From Sva-07 sp963793335 (GTDB lineage Bacteria > Actinomycetota > Acidimicrobiia > Acidimicrobiales > Ilumatobacteraceae), in the NCBI GenBank assembly GCA_963793335.1, contig CAWBZS010000005.1, forward strand, positions 124,001 through 188,000: DNA of 64,000 nt, written 5' to 3'. Position 1 is the stretch's first letter. Each line of letters opens with the position of its first letter. This document shows positions 26,943-35,714 of this stretch, one piece after another. Position numbers and translations under genes: made by a program. The notes beneath the pieces were generated by a model. That model was not told where the DNA came from, did not search any database, and saw only the letters and a program-made list of their open reading frames with translations.

Positions 26943-27428
26943 ATGAACACCCTGAACCTGACCGAGCGGCTCGATGAGCTGGAAACCTCACTCCCAGCCA
27001 TCCCGGCGAACACGCTCAAGGTCGGCCGAGCAACGGTTCGGCGAACGACCAGCGTCGCCGCGAGCGTCCTCGACGACATCAGCGAGCGCGCCGGACGGGT
27101 TGCCGACACCGCAGGCAACGCAGCGCGAACCGTCAGCGGGCAGGCGCGCTCGGCCGGGGACCGCTCGATCCGAACCGCCCGATCAGGGGCCAACGAGGTC
27201 GTCGGGCAGGCCAGGGCCCAGGCTGAGCGTGCAGCAAAGGTCGCCGACGACGAGACCAGTCAGGCACTGGCAGACGCTGCGGAGGCGGCAGCACCCGAGC
27301 CGGCCACGCGCCGCGAGATGCAGGCGATGTCCAAGGCCGACCTGTACGAATACGCACAGCGCCTCGACCTCGACGGGCGTTCGACGATGAGCAAAGACGA
27401 ACTGATCGACGCCATCGCCCACCACTGA
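26943..27428 (+). CDS. SAP-domain, helical phasin/histone-like protein
   Basis: A 161-residue, strongly charged helical protein. Residues 20-110 are Ala/Arg-rich amphipathic helix (RATVRRTTSVAASVLDDISERAGRVAD...RSIRTARSGANEVVGQARAQAER), much like phasin or histone H1-like proteins. Residues 127-158 resemble a SAP/Rho-N fold (MSKADLYEYAQRLDLDGRSTMSKDELIDAI), known to bind nucleic acids. A role in nucleoid structure or granule coating is plausible. The start has an AAGGAG five bases upstream. A clear terminator follows at 27455-27483, beyond which a tRNA lies on the opposite strand. Confidence 0.75.
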   Translation: MNTLNLTERLDELETSLPAIPANTLKVGRATVRRTTSVAASVLDDISERAGRVADTAGNAARTVSGQARSAGDRSIRTARSGANEVVGQARAQAERAAKVADDETSQALADAAEAAAPEPATRREMQAMSKADLYEYAQRLDLDGRSTMSKDELIDAIAHH

Positions 27429-27454
27429 GCGACGCACGAGTTCAGCAATGAAAA

Positions 27455-27483
27455 GGCCCCCGGCAGCGTCGCTACCGGGGGCC
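27455..27483. terminator. GC-rich hairpin terminator
   Basis: GGCCCCCGG (27455-27463) and CCGGGGGCC (27475-27483) form a perfect nine-pair stem with an 11-base loop, just after the SAP-domain gene and just beyond the 3' end of the convergent tRNA gene. An AAAA run precedes it on the plus strand, giving a U-run after the stem in the tRNA direction. It probably terminates both transcripts. Confidence 0.8.
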
Positions 27484-27490
27484 CAGGTGG

Positions 27491-27564
27491 TGGAGACGAT
27501 GGGAATCGAACCCACGACCCCCTGCTTGCAAAGCAGGTGCTCTAGCCAACTGAGCTACGTCCCC
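27491..27564 (-). tRNA. tRNA-Ala (anticodon UGC)
   Basis: Read on the minus strand, a full cloverleaf: acceptor GGGGACG pairs with CGTCTCC, the D-arm is GCTC...GAGC, the anticodon stem-loop is CTGCTTTGCAAGCAG with TGC in the centre, and the T-arm is GTGGGTTCGATTCCCAT. The discriminator is A and an encoded CCA follows at 27488-27490. UGC reads GCN alanine codons. No integrase or duplicated 3' end is seen near it. Confidence 0.97.
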
Positions 27565-27657
27565 GAAGGGTGGCCCTGTTTCCAGGACGCACCCACGCTA
27601 CCGCCTCGAAGTCCGACGCCGACAACAGGTCGACACGAGCATCGGAATCGCCTCAGC

Positions 27658-27945
27658 TCAGCAGGTCAACATCTCGGCGAGGATCTCGCCGGTCGCTGCG
27701 CTGATGTCTGGATCGCCGTCGAGACCCGCGTCGACGAGTGCCTGCGCATCGGTGTCGTCGATCCGGTCGGCAGCATCACGGATGCAGTCTTCGTCGGGCG
27801 TCGCGCCCGCATCCGCAGCGGCTTGGATCACGATCGCGGCGACCTCAGCCTGCGCTCCGTCGCCGGAATCAGACCCTCCGTCATCGTCGCTTCCGCACGC
27901 AGTGATGAGGATGGCCACGCTTGCTACCGCAAGGAGTCGCTTCAT
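27658..27945 (-). CDS. Small lipoprotein
   Basis: A 95-residue lipoprotein with a signal peptide and lipobox (LLAVASVAILITACGSDDDGG). The mature part is acidic, with two cysteines (DEDCIRDAADRID and the terminal EMLTC) that could form a disulfide, and a repeated Asp-rich helix pattern. The start at 27945 has AGGGAAG upstream; a longer frame to 28014 exists without support. Function unknown; such proteins are common in actinobacteria. Confidence 0.7.
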   Translation of the reverse strand: MKRLLAVASVAILITACGSDDDGGSDSGDGAQAEVAAIVIQAAADAGATPDEDCIRDAADRIDDTDAQALVDAGLDGDPDISAATGEILAEMLTC

Positions 27946-28116
27946 GGTGGTGCTTCCCTTCGTCGAGCGAGCGGAACCGATGACCGCCCGCGTGTTGTGT
28001 GTGTTGATGACCACCGCTGACTACTCCGGTGCGTCGATGACACGGCCAGCTCCCCCAACGGTTTCGGTCGTCGTATCGTAACACCGTAATGAAATTCGAT
28101 CGGCGCTGGCCCGGCG

Positions 28117-29025
28117 TCAGACGTCAGGCCGCTCGCAGTGCATCCAGTGACGAACGATCTCGAAGCCGGCGCTGCGGTACAGCCCGAGCGCCGTGTCGTT
28201 GACGGCCTCCACCCCGAGGCCGATGACGGTGGGCTCGCGCCGGCCCAACCGCCGACACACCTCGATCAGGATCGCCCGACCCAACCCGCACCCTCGCGCC
28301 GAGTGCGCAACGCCGAGCTGCGACACCCAGCCGACATCGCCCGCAGACATGCGCCCGAGCGCACACCCAACGATCGGGCCGAGGCCGACACGGGTCCGGG
28401 CGACCACGATCAGGTCGGGCTCGAACCATGGTCCGGCGAGGATCGATGCCCGCCATTCATCGATCGGCCGGGACGTGTGCCCGGGCACATCGGTCCAGAA
28501 CGAGTAGATCATGTCGTGCAGTTCTTCGTCGTCGTCCCCGATCCGGAACGGCACCGCGACCACATCGTCAGGCCACTGCGGGTCTGGGAGGTCATCGATG
28601 CCGCCAGAGCGCTCGAGTTCGAAGCTCGATCGCACCGGCACGAACCCCGCGTCGGCCAACACAGCAAGGCGCTCGGCATCCTGCACCGGCACCTCGAACT
28701 CGTCGCCGCCGTGATCGGCGAGCCACCCGACCAAGTCGGCGAACACCAGCAGACCGTGGGGTGCTGCCGGGTCGACGGCGACGGACGTGTGGCCGTGACC
28801 GGCAACCAGCGCAACGCCGACCACGCCCAACCGCTCGTCGACCGCCACCCGGCCACCAGCCGCGAGCGACCCGGCAGCTCGCTCGGCTCGATCGAACTCG
28901 CCGCGCATGTCGTCGATGTCACCATCGGGCGAACCCCACCAGGCGGTGTCCTGCGCGTCGACGACCCGTGCGACCGCCTCGAGGTCACCCACGCACAGCT
29001 CTCGAAGTTCGATCTCGTTGCTCAC
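28117..29025 (-). CDS. Double GNAT-fold N-acetyltransferase
   Basis: A 302-residue protein with two GNAT domains in tandem, similar in layout to mycothiol synthase MshD. The C-terminal domain is complete and has the acetyl-CoA-binding motif A (VSQLGVAHSARGCGLGRAILIEVCRRL) and motif B (NDTALGLYRSAGFEIVRHW). The N-terminal domain (MSNEIELRELCVGDLEAVARVVDAQD) is degenerate, without a clear acetyl-CoA loop. The acceptor substrate is unknown. It diverges from the LLM oxidoreductase gene with a 67-base spacer. Confidence 0.8.
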   Translation of the reverse strand: MSNEIELRELCVGDLEAVARVVDAQDTAWWGSPDGDIDDMRGEFDRAERAAGSLAAGGRVAVDERLGVVGVALVAGHGHTSVAVDPAAPHGLLVFADLVGWLADHGGDEFEVPVQDAERLAVLADAGFVPVRSSFELERSGGIDDLPDPQWPDDVVAVPFRIGDDDEELHDMIYSFWTDVPGHTSRPIDEWRASILAGPWFEPDLIVVARTRVGLGPIVGCALGRMSAGDVGWVSQLGVAHSARGCGLGRAILIEVCRRLGRREPTVIGLGVEAVNDTALGLYRSAGFEIVRHWMHCERPDV

Positions 29026-29092
29026 GCGTCGATCGTGTCAGCCGGCGCTTCCGGTGCCAGCACCGGTTTACGCCATCCCTACCATCGGCGCG

Positions 29093-30364
29093 ATGGCCCG
29101 CCTGCGCTTCGGTACATTCCTCGCCCCCCATCACCCCACCGGGGAACACCCAACGCTGCAGTTCCAACGCGACCTCGACTTCGCCGAACACCTGGATCGT
29201 CTCGGCTTCGACGAGTTCTGGTGCGGCGAACACCACTCGTCGGGTTGGGAGACGATCGCGTCACCCGAGATGTTCCTCGCGGGCGCGGCCCAGCGCACCC
29301 ACAACATCATGTTGGGCACCGGCGTGACGAGCCTGCCGTATCACCACCCGTTCAACGTCGCGCAGCGCATCGTGCAACTCGACCACATGAGCCGCGGCCG
29401 TGCGATGTTCGGATCCGGCCCAGGCGCGTTGGCCTCCGACGCACGCACCCTCGGCATCGATCCCATGGTGCAGCGAGACCGTCAGGACGAGGCCCTCGCT
29501 GTGATCACCCGGCTGCTACGAGGTGACGACCGCTTCAGTCACGAGAGCGAGTGGTTCACGCTGCACGACGCCCGCCTCCAACTGCTTCCACTCCAAGAGG
29601 ACCTCCCGATGGTGACCGCATCGTCGATCTCTCCGTCGGGCATGACGCTCGCCGGCAAGTACGGCATGGGGGTGTTGTCGATCGCGTCCAACTCCACTGC
29701 AGGGATCCAGGCGTTGCCCACCCAGTGGGGCTTCGCGGAGGACGCCGCAGCGGAACACGGCCAGACGGTCGACCGGAAGCACTGGCGGGTGATGCTCGCC
29801 TTCCACATCGCCGAGACCCGCGAGCAGGCCCGCAACGAGGCCGTCGACGGGCTCCATCGATGGCACAACGAATACAACGTCTGGACGCTCGGGCGCCCCA
29901 ACGCCACCCACGTCGACGACAAGTGGGAGTTGCTGGCGCAGACCGTGGGCGACGGCTCACCCGGAGCTGGCTCCGGCGTGATCGGCACACCCGACGATCT
30001 CATCGCCGCGATCCGCCACCTGCAGGAGATCACCGGCGGCTTCGGCGTGGTGCTCGGCTTCGCGCACGACTGGGCGAACCGTGAAGCGACGATGCGGTCG
30101 TGGGACCTCGTGGCCCGCTACGTGATCCCCGAACTCAACGGACACCTCACCGGCCTGCGCGAGTCGCAGGAGTACCTCCATCGCCATCAGGCCGAACTGA
30201 TGGCCGGCGCATCGAAGGCGGTGGTGAGCAAGATCCTCGCCAACGACAAGGCCGCTGCAGCGATGCAGACCACGATGGAACAGGCTGCGCAGGCCGCCGC
30301 CGAGCAGGAAACGAAACAGACCGAGTTCCGCCCCGGCGGCGGTCTCCCCGCGTCCCCCGACTGA
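29093..30364 (+). CDS. LLM class flavin-dependent monooxygenase
   Basis: A 423-residue luciferase-like TIM-barrel enzyme using FMN or F420. Diagnostic parts are RFGTFLAPHHPTGEHPTLQ, LGFDEFWCGEHHSSGWE, TGVTSLPYHHPFNVAQRIVQLDHMSRGRAMFGSGPG and GSGVIGTPDDLIAAIRHL. The sequence and length suggest the alkanal or limonene-monooxygenase-like branch that oxygenates hydrophobic substrates, but the substrate is unknown. It ends with a helical, Gln-rich tail. The start is the ATG at 29093; the frame is open further upstream over the divergent GNAT gene. Confidence 0.87.
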   Translation: MARLRFGTFLAPHHPTGEHPTLQFQRDLDFAEHLDRLGFDEFWCGEHHSSGWETIASPEMFLAGAAQRTHNIMLGTGVTSLPYHHPFNVAQRIVQLDHMSRGRAMFGSGPGALASDARTLGIDPMVQRDRQDEALAVITRLLRGDDRFSHESEWFTLHDARLQLLPLQEDLPMVTASSISPSGMTLAGKYGMGVLSIASNSTAGIQALPTQWGFAEDAAAEHGQTVDRKHWRVMLAFHIAETREQARNEAVDGLHRWHNEYNVWTLGRPNATHVDDKWELLAQTVGDGSPGAGSGVIGTPDDLIAAIRHLQEITGGFGVVLGFAHDWANREATMRSWDLVARYVIPELNGHLTGLRESQEYLHRHQAELMAGASKAVVSKILANDKAAAAMQTTMEQAAQAAAEQETKQTEFRPGGGLPASPD

Positions 30365-30384
30365 GCCAACGCAGACCGAAGCGG

Positions 30385-30564
30385 TCAGTCGTCTTTCAGG
30401 GCGACGGCGTTCGGGGTGACGTTCATCTTCGGCTCGTACTCCACGAGCTCCACCACCCGGCCCTCCGCACGAAACAGGTCCCGCAGTTCGGTGCGACAGG
30501 CCTCACAGGGGCCGTAGAAGTCGTCGAGTACGTCGAGCCGACATCGAGGACAACTGAACTCCAT
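30385..30564 (-). CDS. Small zinc-ribbon protein
   Basis: A 59-residue protein with two CxxC knuckles: CPRC (residues 5-8) and CEAC (20-23), followed by a charged helix and a short tail. This is a minimal zinc-ribbon, typical of proteins that bind nucleic acid or a larger partner. A similar short Cys4 protein is common in actinobacterial genomes without a named role. It lies between two convergently and divergently oriented genes with no obvious operon partner. Start ATG at 30564; a TTG three bases earlier is also possible. Confidence 0.75.
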   Translation of the reverse strand: MEFSCPRCRLDVLDDFYGPCEACRTELRDLFRAEGRVVELVEYEPKMNVTPNAVALKDD

Positions 30565-30598
30565 CAACGCGACGCTACTGCGCCTACGCTCATGATCG

Positions 30599-32149
30599 AT
30601 GCCGTCCGGACCCAGCCTCTTCGATGATGCGGGCGACCCGACCGGCGGCGACCACCTCGCCGACGCACCCGAGCCTCCGGCTCACTCGGGCGAGCCGACA
30701 CGTCGCTCCCCGACCGGCCGGCCGAACTACCTGATCCGCCGCGCCGTCGTGGTGGGTGGTGTGGTGGCGGTGCTGGCCACGGCATCGGTGGTGATCGGAC
30801 AACTGATGGGCTCCGGCGCCATCGACACGTCGTCGGGTGCAGTTCCGGCCGACTGGAACCGAGTTGCCCTGCTCGACGAGCGCTCCGGACTGGTCACGGT
30901 CACCGACGAACGCGGCGAGGAGATCGGACGCATCGAGTCGGGCGCAGCTGGCGCCACGGATGCGGGCGTGGTCGAGCACTCGATGCTGATCGCCTCACCC
31001 GACGTCGTGGCGGTCCTCGATCTCGATCGAGCGTCCGACGAACCGGCCAGCGAACCTGTCACCAGCGACAGTCCCTCGGCAGACAGCGTCCCAACCGACG
31101 GCGCTGGTGGCGATGCCGACGGCGGCGCGACCAGTGCATTCGCGTTCGGTGCCGAACGTGTGACCACGCCGACCGGCAGCGCGCTCACACTGATCGCATC
31201 GCGATCGGACGGTGGCCGCGCTGTACTCCTGCACGGCCCGAGTGGCGACGTGATCGACACCGATTCGTTCGCTCCCGTCGTCGGCGCCCGATACGAGTCG
31301 GCCAGCGCACAGGCAACCGCCTCGGGTCGCGATGTGCTGGTGACCGACTCGGGCAACTTCCAGAGCGTGCTGATCTCGTTCGACCGCGACGAGCCGTCGT
31401 TCTTCTCCGGGCTGGGCCTCGCGGTCGACGACGACATCGTGGTCACCGCCCAGAACGTCGGTCCAGCCGCAACCATCAGCGTGTTCGATCACAGCGGCGA
31501 GCAACTCACCACCGGTCGAACCGACTCGGTCCGTGCGGGCATGATCGTCGACGACCGGGTGATCCTGATCACCGTCGACGGCCTCGTGGTCACCCTGGAC
31601 ACCGAGACTGGCGACACCGACGAAGGCGAGCAACTCGACATCGGCACCGTCGAATCGGGCGACGTCACCACGAGCGGCGACCGACTCGTGGTGTCCGGCA
31701 CCGCCGGCACCGCAGTGGTGGGCGACGACGCCGGAACGGTTGGCACCTACCCAGAGGCCGGCCTGACCGACGACGGCCACCCGCCGACCGGGTCGCAGTG
31801 CGTGACACTCGCGACGCTCGGCGACGACTCAGAGCCCGACCTCACCGTGGTCGATCTGGCCGATGGCAGCATCGTCGCTGACGCCTCTGCGTCCGCCCCG
31901 ACGTACGCCGACGCGTCGGGCTGCACGATTGCGGTCACCACATCGTCGGGCTTCGACCTGATCACGCCGGACGGCAGCGAGCCGGTACAGACCAGCGACA
32001 CGCTCGTTGCACTGGCACCCGACGCGTCGACGGTCGTGCTCGCCGGCGCCGGCCGCCTGACGATGGTCGACGCGCTGGCAACCGACCCACCGATGCCACC
32101 CATCGACCTCGGCCGCCAGGGTCGCGCGGTCTTCTTCACACGATCATGA
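30599..32149 (+). CDS. Membrane-anchored beta-propeller-like hypothetical protein
   Basis: A 516-residue protein with a 45-residue cytoplasmic N-terminus, one membrane helix (AVVVGGVVAVLATASVVIG, about 49-67) and a large extracellular domain. That domain has repeated short strands and Asp/Gly turns (WNRVALLDERSGLVTVTDERGEEIG, FDLITPDGSEPV, VVLAGAGRLTMVDAL), suggesting a beta-propeller or similar repeat fold. There are no catalytic motifs. It is 10 bases upstream of the next gene, so the two form an operon. Unrecognised. Confidence 0.7.
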   Translation: MPSGPSLFDDAGDPTGGDHLADAPEPPAHSGEPTRRSPTGRPNYLIRRAVVVGGVVAVLATASVVIGQLMGSGAIDTSSGAVPADWNRVALLDERSGLVTVTDERGEEIGRIESGAAGATDAGVVEHSMLIASPDVVAVLDLDRASDEPASEPVTSDSPSADSVPTDGAGGDADGGATSAFAFGAERVTTPTGSALTLIASRSDGGRAVLLHGPSGDVIDTDSFAPVVGARYESASAQATASGRDVLVTDSGNFQSVLISFDRDEPSFFSGLGLAVDDDIVVTAQNVGPAATISVFDHSGEQLTTGRTDSVRAGMIVDDRVILITVDGLVVTLDTETGDTDEGEQLDIGTVESGDVTTSGDRLVVSGTAGTAVVGDDAGTVGTYPEAGLTDDGHPPTGSQCVTLATLGDDSEPDLTVVDLADGSIVADASASAPTYADASGCTIAVTTSSGFDLITPDGSEPVQTSDTLVALAPDASTVVLAGAGRLTMVDALATDPPMPPIDLGRQGRAVFFTRS

Positions 32150-32159
32150 CGGCACCACG

Positions 32160-32864
32160 ATGAGCACCGACTCCGAACAACACCAACGAGCGGCCGACGA
32201 CGTCGAGGTCGTTCGCGACGGAACCGTCTGGCGGTTCGAACGGGCCTTTCTCGAGTCGAACTGGACCTGCCTGTTCGGACAGGGCTGCAAGGGCATCCTC
32301 GACCATGACGCCACCGAGCTCAACCAGGGCTGCTGCTCGCTCGGCGCGCACTTCGGCGACGGGCCCGCGGGCGAGTCGGAGGCGATGACCGTCGGGGCGT
32401 ACGCCGCGATGCTGACGCCCGAGCAGTTCCAGTACCACGCACTGGCGAACGAGGGGCCAGACGGCATCTACGGCGACGCCGATCGCAGCCACACACGCGT
32501 GGTCGACGGGGCATGCATCTTCCTCAATCGGCCGGGTTGGCCCGGCGGCGAGGGATGCGCCCTCCACATCGCCGCGGTCGAGTCCGGCGAGTCGGCCACC
32601 GAGTGGAAGCCGTCGGTGTGCTGGCAGTTGCCGTTGCGGATCGACTGGAGCGAGATCGACGACACCACGGAGTTGGCCACGGTCAGGCGCTGGACCCGCA
32701 CCGACTGGGGCACCCACGGCGAAACGATGGCGTGGTGCTGTACCGAACGGTCCGACGGAGCCGAGGCGTACTCCGGCAACGAGCGTGTGATCGACTCGAT
32801 GGCCGACTCGCTCAGCGCACTCGCAGGCGACGAGGTGTACGTCGAACTGCGGCGGCGACTCTGA
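32160..32864 (+). CDS. Cysteine-rich conserved hypothetical protein
   Basis: A 234-residue soluble protein with eight or more Cys in clustered positions: NWTCLFGQGCKG, NQGCCSLGAHF, GACIFLNRPGW, EGCALHIA, PSVCWQLPL and MAWCCTERSD. This pattern resembles the YkgJ-type or DUF3109 metal-chelating proteins that bind zinc or iron-sulfur, though the exact spacing was not matched. It is cotranscribed with the anchored propeller-like protein just upstream and converges with a DinB-like gene. Metal binding is likely; the role is unknown. Confidence 0.7.
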   Translation: MSTDSEQHQRAADDVEVVRDGTVWRFERAFLESNWTCLFGQGCKGILDHDATELNQGCCSLGAHFGDGPAGESEAMTVGAYAAMLTPEQFQYHALANEGPDGIYGDADRSHTRVVDGACIFLNRPGWPGGEGCALHIAAVESGESATEWKPSVCWQLPLRIDWSEIDDTTELATVRRWTRTDWGTHGETMAWCCTERSDGAEAYSGNERVIDSMADSLSALAGDEVYVELRRRL

Positions 32865-32874
32865 GCAGACCGCG

Positions 32875-33675
32875 TCAGATCACGTTGATGGCGTCGAGCA
32901 CGCTGGCAACCGCCGCGTCATCGGCCCCGGCCACGGTGACCTGAGTGCGCCAATCGGAGCGTTTGGTACCCCACGACACGAAGTCGTGCACGCTCGTGGT
33001 CACCGTCGGAGCATCCGCTCGGGCACCTTCGACCACCGTCCAGGAACCGGTTCCGTCATCGTCGCCGGGCACGAGTGCGAACACTCCCCCGCCCGGCCCG
33101 TCGAAGACCAGGTTGACCGGCTGTTGTGTCGCGCCGGCGAGCTCGACGGCGCACATCTGTGGCAAGCCGGCGAGCATCCAGTCGCGTGTGGCGGTGAGTG
33201 CGTCGACGTCCTTCGGCAACAGGGCGGCCCGCTCGATCGCCGCACCGATGTCGTGGCGCAGATGGCAGTAGTGGTCGAACACGATGGCATTCGCGAGCAG
33301 ATGCAGCGGATGCGAGCCGAGGTCCGACAACGGCACCACCGCATCACACATCGGTGGCTCCTGCAGTGCGGCCAGTGCAGCAACGCCCCGTTCCGACCAC
33401 TCGTCGTAGGCGGCGATCACGTCGCTGGTCGTCCAGTCCTTGCGGTCCTGCACCGGCACCTCGGCAGCTGACTCGGCCTTGCCCGAGTTGCCCGTGTCGA
33501 TCGACGCCGGGTCGGCGATCTGCTGGAACACCGCGGCCATGTGCTGGGCCACGTCCTGGATGCGCCAACCGTCGCAGCCCGACGCCGCGGCCCACTCCTG
33601 CGGAGTCAACGTTGCGAACAGGTCGCGTGCCTCCTGCACCTGCACCTCCAGCGCCGGGACGGCCTCAGCGGTCAT
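32875..33675 (-). CDS. DinB-like / mycothiol-dependent maleylpyruvate isomerase family protein
   Basis: A 266-residue protein of the TIGR03083/MDMPI type. The N-terminal four-helix bundle contains the metal-binding histidines typical of DinB-like enzymes: IQDVAQHMAAVFQQ and ANAIVFDHYCHLRHDIGAA. The C-terminal half is an SCP2-like alpha/beta domain (VNLVFDGPGGGVFALVPGDD...DAPTVTTSVHDF). Family members transfer mycothiol or related thiols, or isomerise small acids; the substrate here is not known. It starts at the ATG at 33675, some 60 bases downstream of the deacylase gene's stop. Confidence 0.8.
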   Translation of the reverse strand: MTAEAVPALEVQVQEARDLFATLTPQEWAAASGCDGWRIQDVAQHMAAVFQQIADPASIDTGNSGKAESAAEVPVQDRKDWTTSDVIAAYDEWSERGVAALAALQEPPMCDAVVPLSDLGSHPLHLLANAIVFDHYCHLRHDIGAAIERAALLPKDVDALTATRDWMLAGLPQMCAVELAGATQQPVNLVFDGPGGGVFALVPGDDDGTGSWTVVEGARADAPTVTTSVHDFVSWGTKRSDWRTQVTVAGADDAAVASVLDAINVI

Positions 33676-33736
33676 GTGCTCCTCCTCGTCTGCCAGCGAC
33701 GGGTCGATGCCCCGTCGGCAAGGCCGAACCTAGCGA

Positions 33737-35455
33737 TCAGGCGTCGTTGGCGTTCGACCGGAGCATCCGTCCGGCCAAGGCCCCGGTGTGTTCGCCGTGA
33801 TCCATGAACACCTCACCGTTGACCAGCGTGTAGTCGTAGCCGGTCGAGCTCTGCACGTAGCGCCCTGCGCCTCCGGGGAAGTCGTGCACGTACTCGGGGA
33901 TCGGCAGGTGCAGCCGATCGAAATCGATCACGTTCACATCAGCGAACGCACCTTCGACCAGGCGACCACGGTCGACGATGCCGAACAGGTCGGCGGTGTC
34001 GGACGTGAGCCGCCGAACCGCCTCTTCCAACGTCCAACGTTCGCGCTCACGCACCCAGTAGGTGAGCAGGAACGTCGGCTGGCTGGCATCCATGATCTGG
34101 CCGACATGCGCCCCAGCATCGGCGAGGCCGAGAGTCACGAGCGGGTCGTCGAGCATCGCCTCGACCGCGACGAGATCCTGGTTGAGGAAGGGCATCGTCG
34201 CCACCAGTTCGCCGTTGGTCTCGAGCACCAACTCGATGAAGGCTGCAGCCGGACTCACGCCCCGGTCGTCCGCGATGGCGGCGAGCGAATCGGCCGGATT
34301 GCAGTCGTACCTGGCACCGTCGGTGGGGAGCACGAAGACCTCGCTGAGGTCGAGTGGTGTGCCGTGCACGTCGGCGTCGCTGATCAGCTGCTGACGGAAC
34401 GAGGAGTCGCGGACCAACTGCAGCTTGCGACCGTTGGCGGCAGCACGCAGTTCCTTCCACGACTCGGCTCGGTCGAACGGTGTGCGGGTCTCGAGTCCGA
34501 ACAGCATTGCCACGCCGCGTGCGGTGGTCTGGGGGCGCACCTGGGCGCCCTGGGCGTTCTCCCGACGCACCCAGTCGATGACGTGTTCGTACAGATCGGG
34601 GCGACGGTTGCTCTGTGTGAGCCCGAAGCTCAACGGTCGGCCGCTGCGCCGGCTGATCTCGCCCATCAGCTCGACTTCGCGGCGCGTGTTGTCGTAGTCG
34701 TCGTTGTCGCGTTCGCCCAGGCGCATCGCCCCCTCGAACACGCCGGCACCGTGCCGAGCCAACACGTCGGCAAAGGCCAGCAGCTCGTCTGCCTCGGCGA
34801 AGGTGCCAGGAACCGGTCGTCCGTCGGGAACCTTGTGCATGAACGTGCGACTGGTGGAGACACCGATCGCACCGGCCGACATGGCCTCGTCGAGCAACGC
34901 CGACATCGCTGCGATGTCCTCAGCCGACGCCGGGGTCTCGTCGAGTCCGCGCTCGCCCATCACGTAGGTACGCAACGCCGAGTGTCCAACCAGCCCGCCG
35001 GTGTTCACGCCCTTGGGCATCCGGTCGATCGAGTCGTAGTACTCGCCGTACGTCTCCCAGTCCCACGGAAGCCCGGACAGAATCGCATCGGCGGGGATGT
35101 CCTCGACGCTCTCCATCATCTCCGCCAGCGTGCTGCGGTCATCCGGACGACAGGGCGCGAAGGTCACCCCGCAGTTCCCCATCACCACGCTGGTCACGCC
35201 GTGCCAGCAGCTCGGCGAACCGATCGGATCCCACGCCAGCTGGGCATCGAAGTGGGTGTGGATGTCGACGAAACCGGGGGTGACGATGCGATCGACCGCA
35301 TCGATCTCCTGCGCTGCGGACCCGGTGATGCCGCCGTCACCAGCTCGCACGACCGCCGCGATGCGATCGCCGACGATGCCCACGTCTGCGGCAACACCCG
35401 GGGTTCCGGTGCCATCGACGACCGTGCCGTTGCGAATGATGATGTCGTAGTGCAT
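33737..35455 (-). CDS. N-acyl-D-amino-acid deacylase family amidohydrolase (second copy)
   Basis: A 572-residue member of the same family as the gene at 11448. The metal site DIHTHFDAQ, the block GVTSVVMGNCGVTFAP, the SAGAIGVSTSRTFMH stretch and the LADAGAHVGQIMD site are all kept, and it ends with the sandwich strand GAFADVNVIDFDRLHL. It likely hydrolyses N-acylated D-amino acids or similar amides in the cytoplasm. Start ATG at 35455; upstream is a 259-base spacer to a divergent flavoprotein gene, in which I see no clear promoter. The two family copies point to active turnover of D-amino-acyl compounds. Confidence 0.85.
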   Translation of the reverse strand: MHYDIIIRNGTVVDGTGTPGVAADVGIVGDRIAAVVRAGDGGITGSAAQEIDAVDRIVTPGFVDIHTHFDAQLAWDPIGSPSCWHGVTSVVMGNCGVTFAPCRPDDRSTLAEMMESVEDIPADAILSGLPWDWETYGEYYDSIDRMPKGVNTGGLVGHSALRTYVMGERGLDETPASAEDIAAMSALLDEAMSAGAIGVSTSRTFMHKVPDGRPVPGTFAEADELLAFADVLARHGAGVFEGAMRLGERDNDDYDNTRREVELMGEISRRSGRPLSFGLTQSNRRPDLYEHVIDWVRRENAQGAQVRPQTTARGVAMLFGLETRTPFDRAESWKELRAAANGRKLQLVRDSSFRQQLISDADVHGTPLDLSEVFVLPTDGARYDCNPADSLAAIADDRGVSPAAAFIELVLETNGELVATMPFLNQDLVAVEAMLDDPLVTLGLADAGAHVGQIMDASQPTFLLTYWVRERERWTLEEAVRRLTSDTADLFGIVDRGRLVEGAFADVNVIDFDRLHLPIPEYVHDFPGGAGRYVQSSTGYDYTLVNGEVFMDHGEHTGALAGRMLRSNANDA

Positions 35456-35714
35456 GAAGCCTCACTGACAGCGGAGTCCCAGCAGTTCAGCCGGGGTGTC
35501 GACGACCTCCAGTGGTCACGACAGGGGTCTAGCGCGCAATGCGCAGAGCCCACACATCGACGATGTTCCAATCGCGTGTCGGGCCCGCTCACCAACCGAC
35601 ACATCCCACGGGTGACGTGACCACGCCGCGAGTCGGCCCGCCACGTCGTCCGTCGGATGGTGACTTCGGGCGCTCGACGGTGCTTTTCGTGCTGTCTTCG
35701 GGCAGCGTGTTCTC

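Noticed and set aside
26707..26946. 79-codon plus-strand frame
   Set aside because: No ribosome site, Ser/Arg-rich composition typical of non-coding high-GC frames, and overlaps the start of the SAP-domain gene.
27491..27564. tRNA-Ala as the attachment site of a genomic island
   Set aside because: No integrase nearby and no second copy of the tRNA 3' end found in the window.
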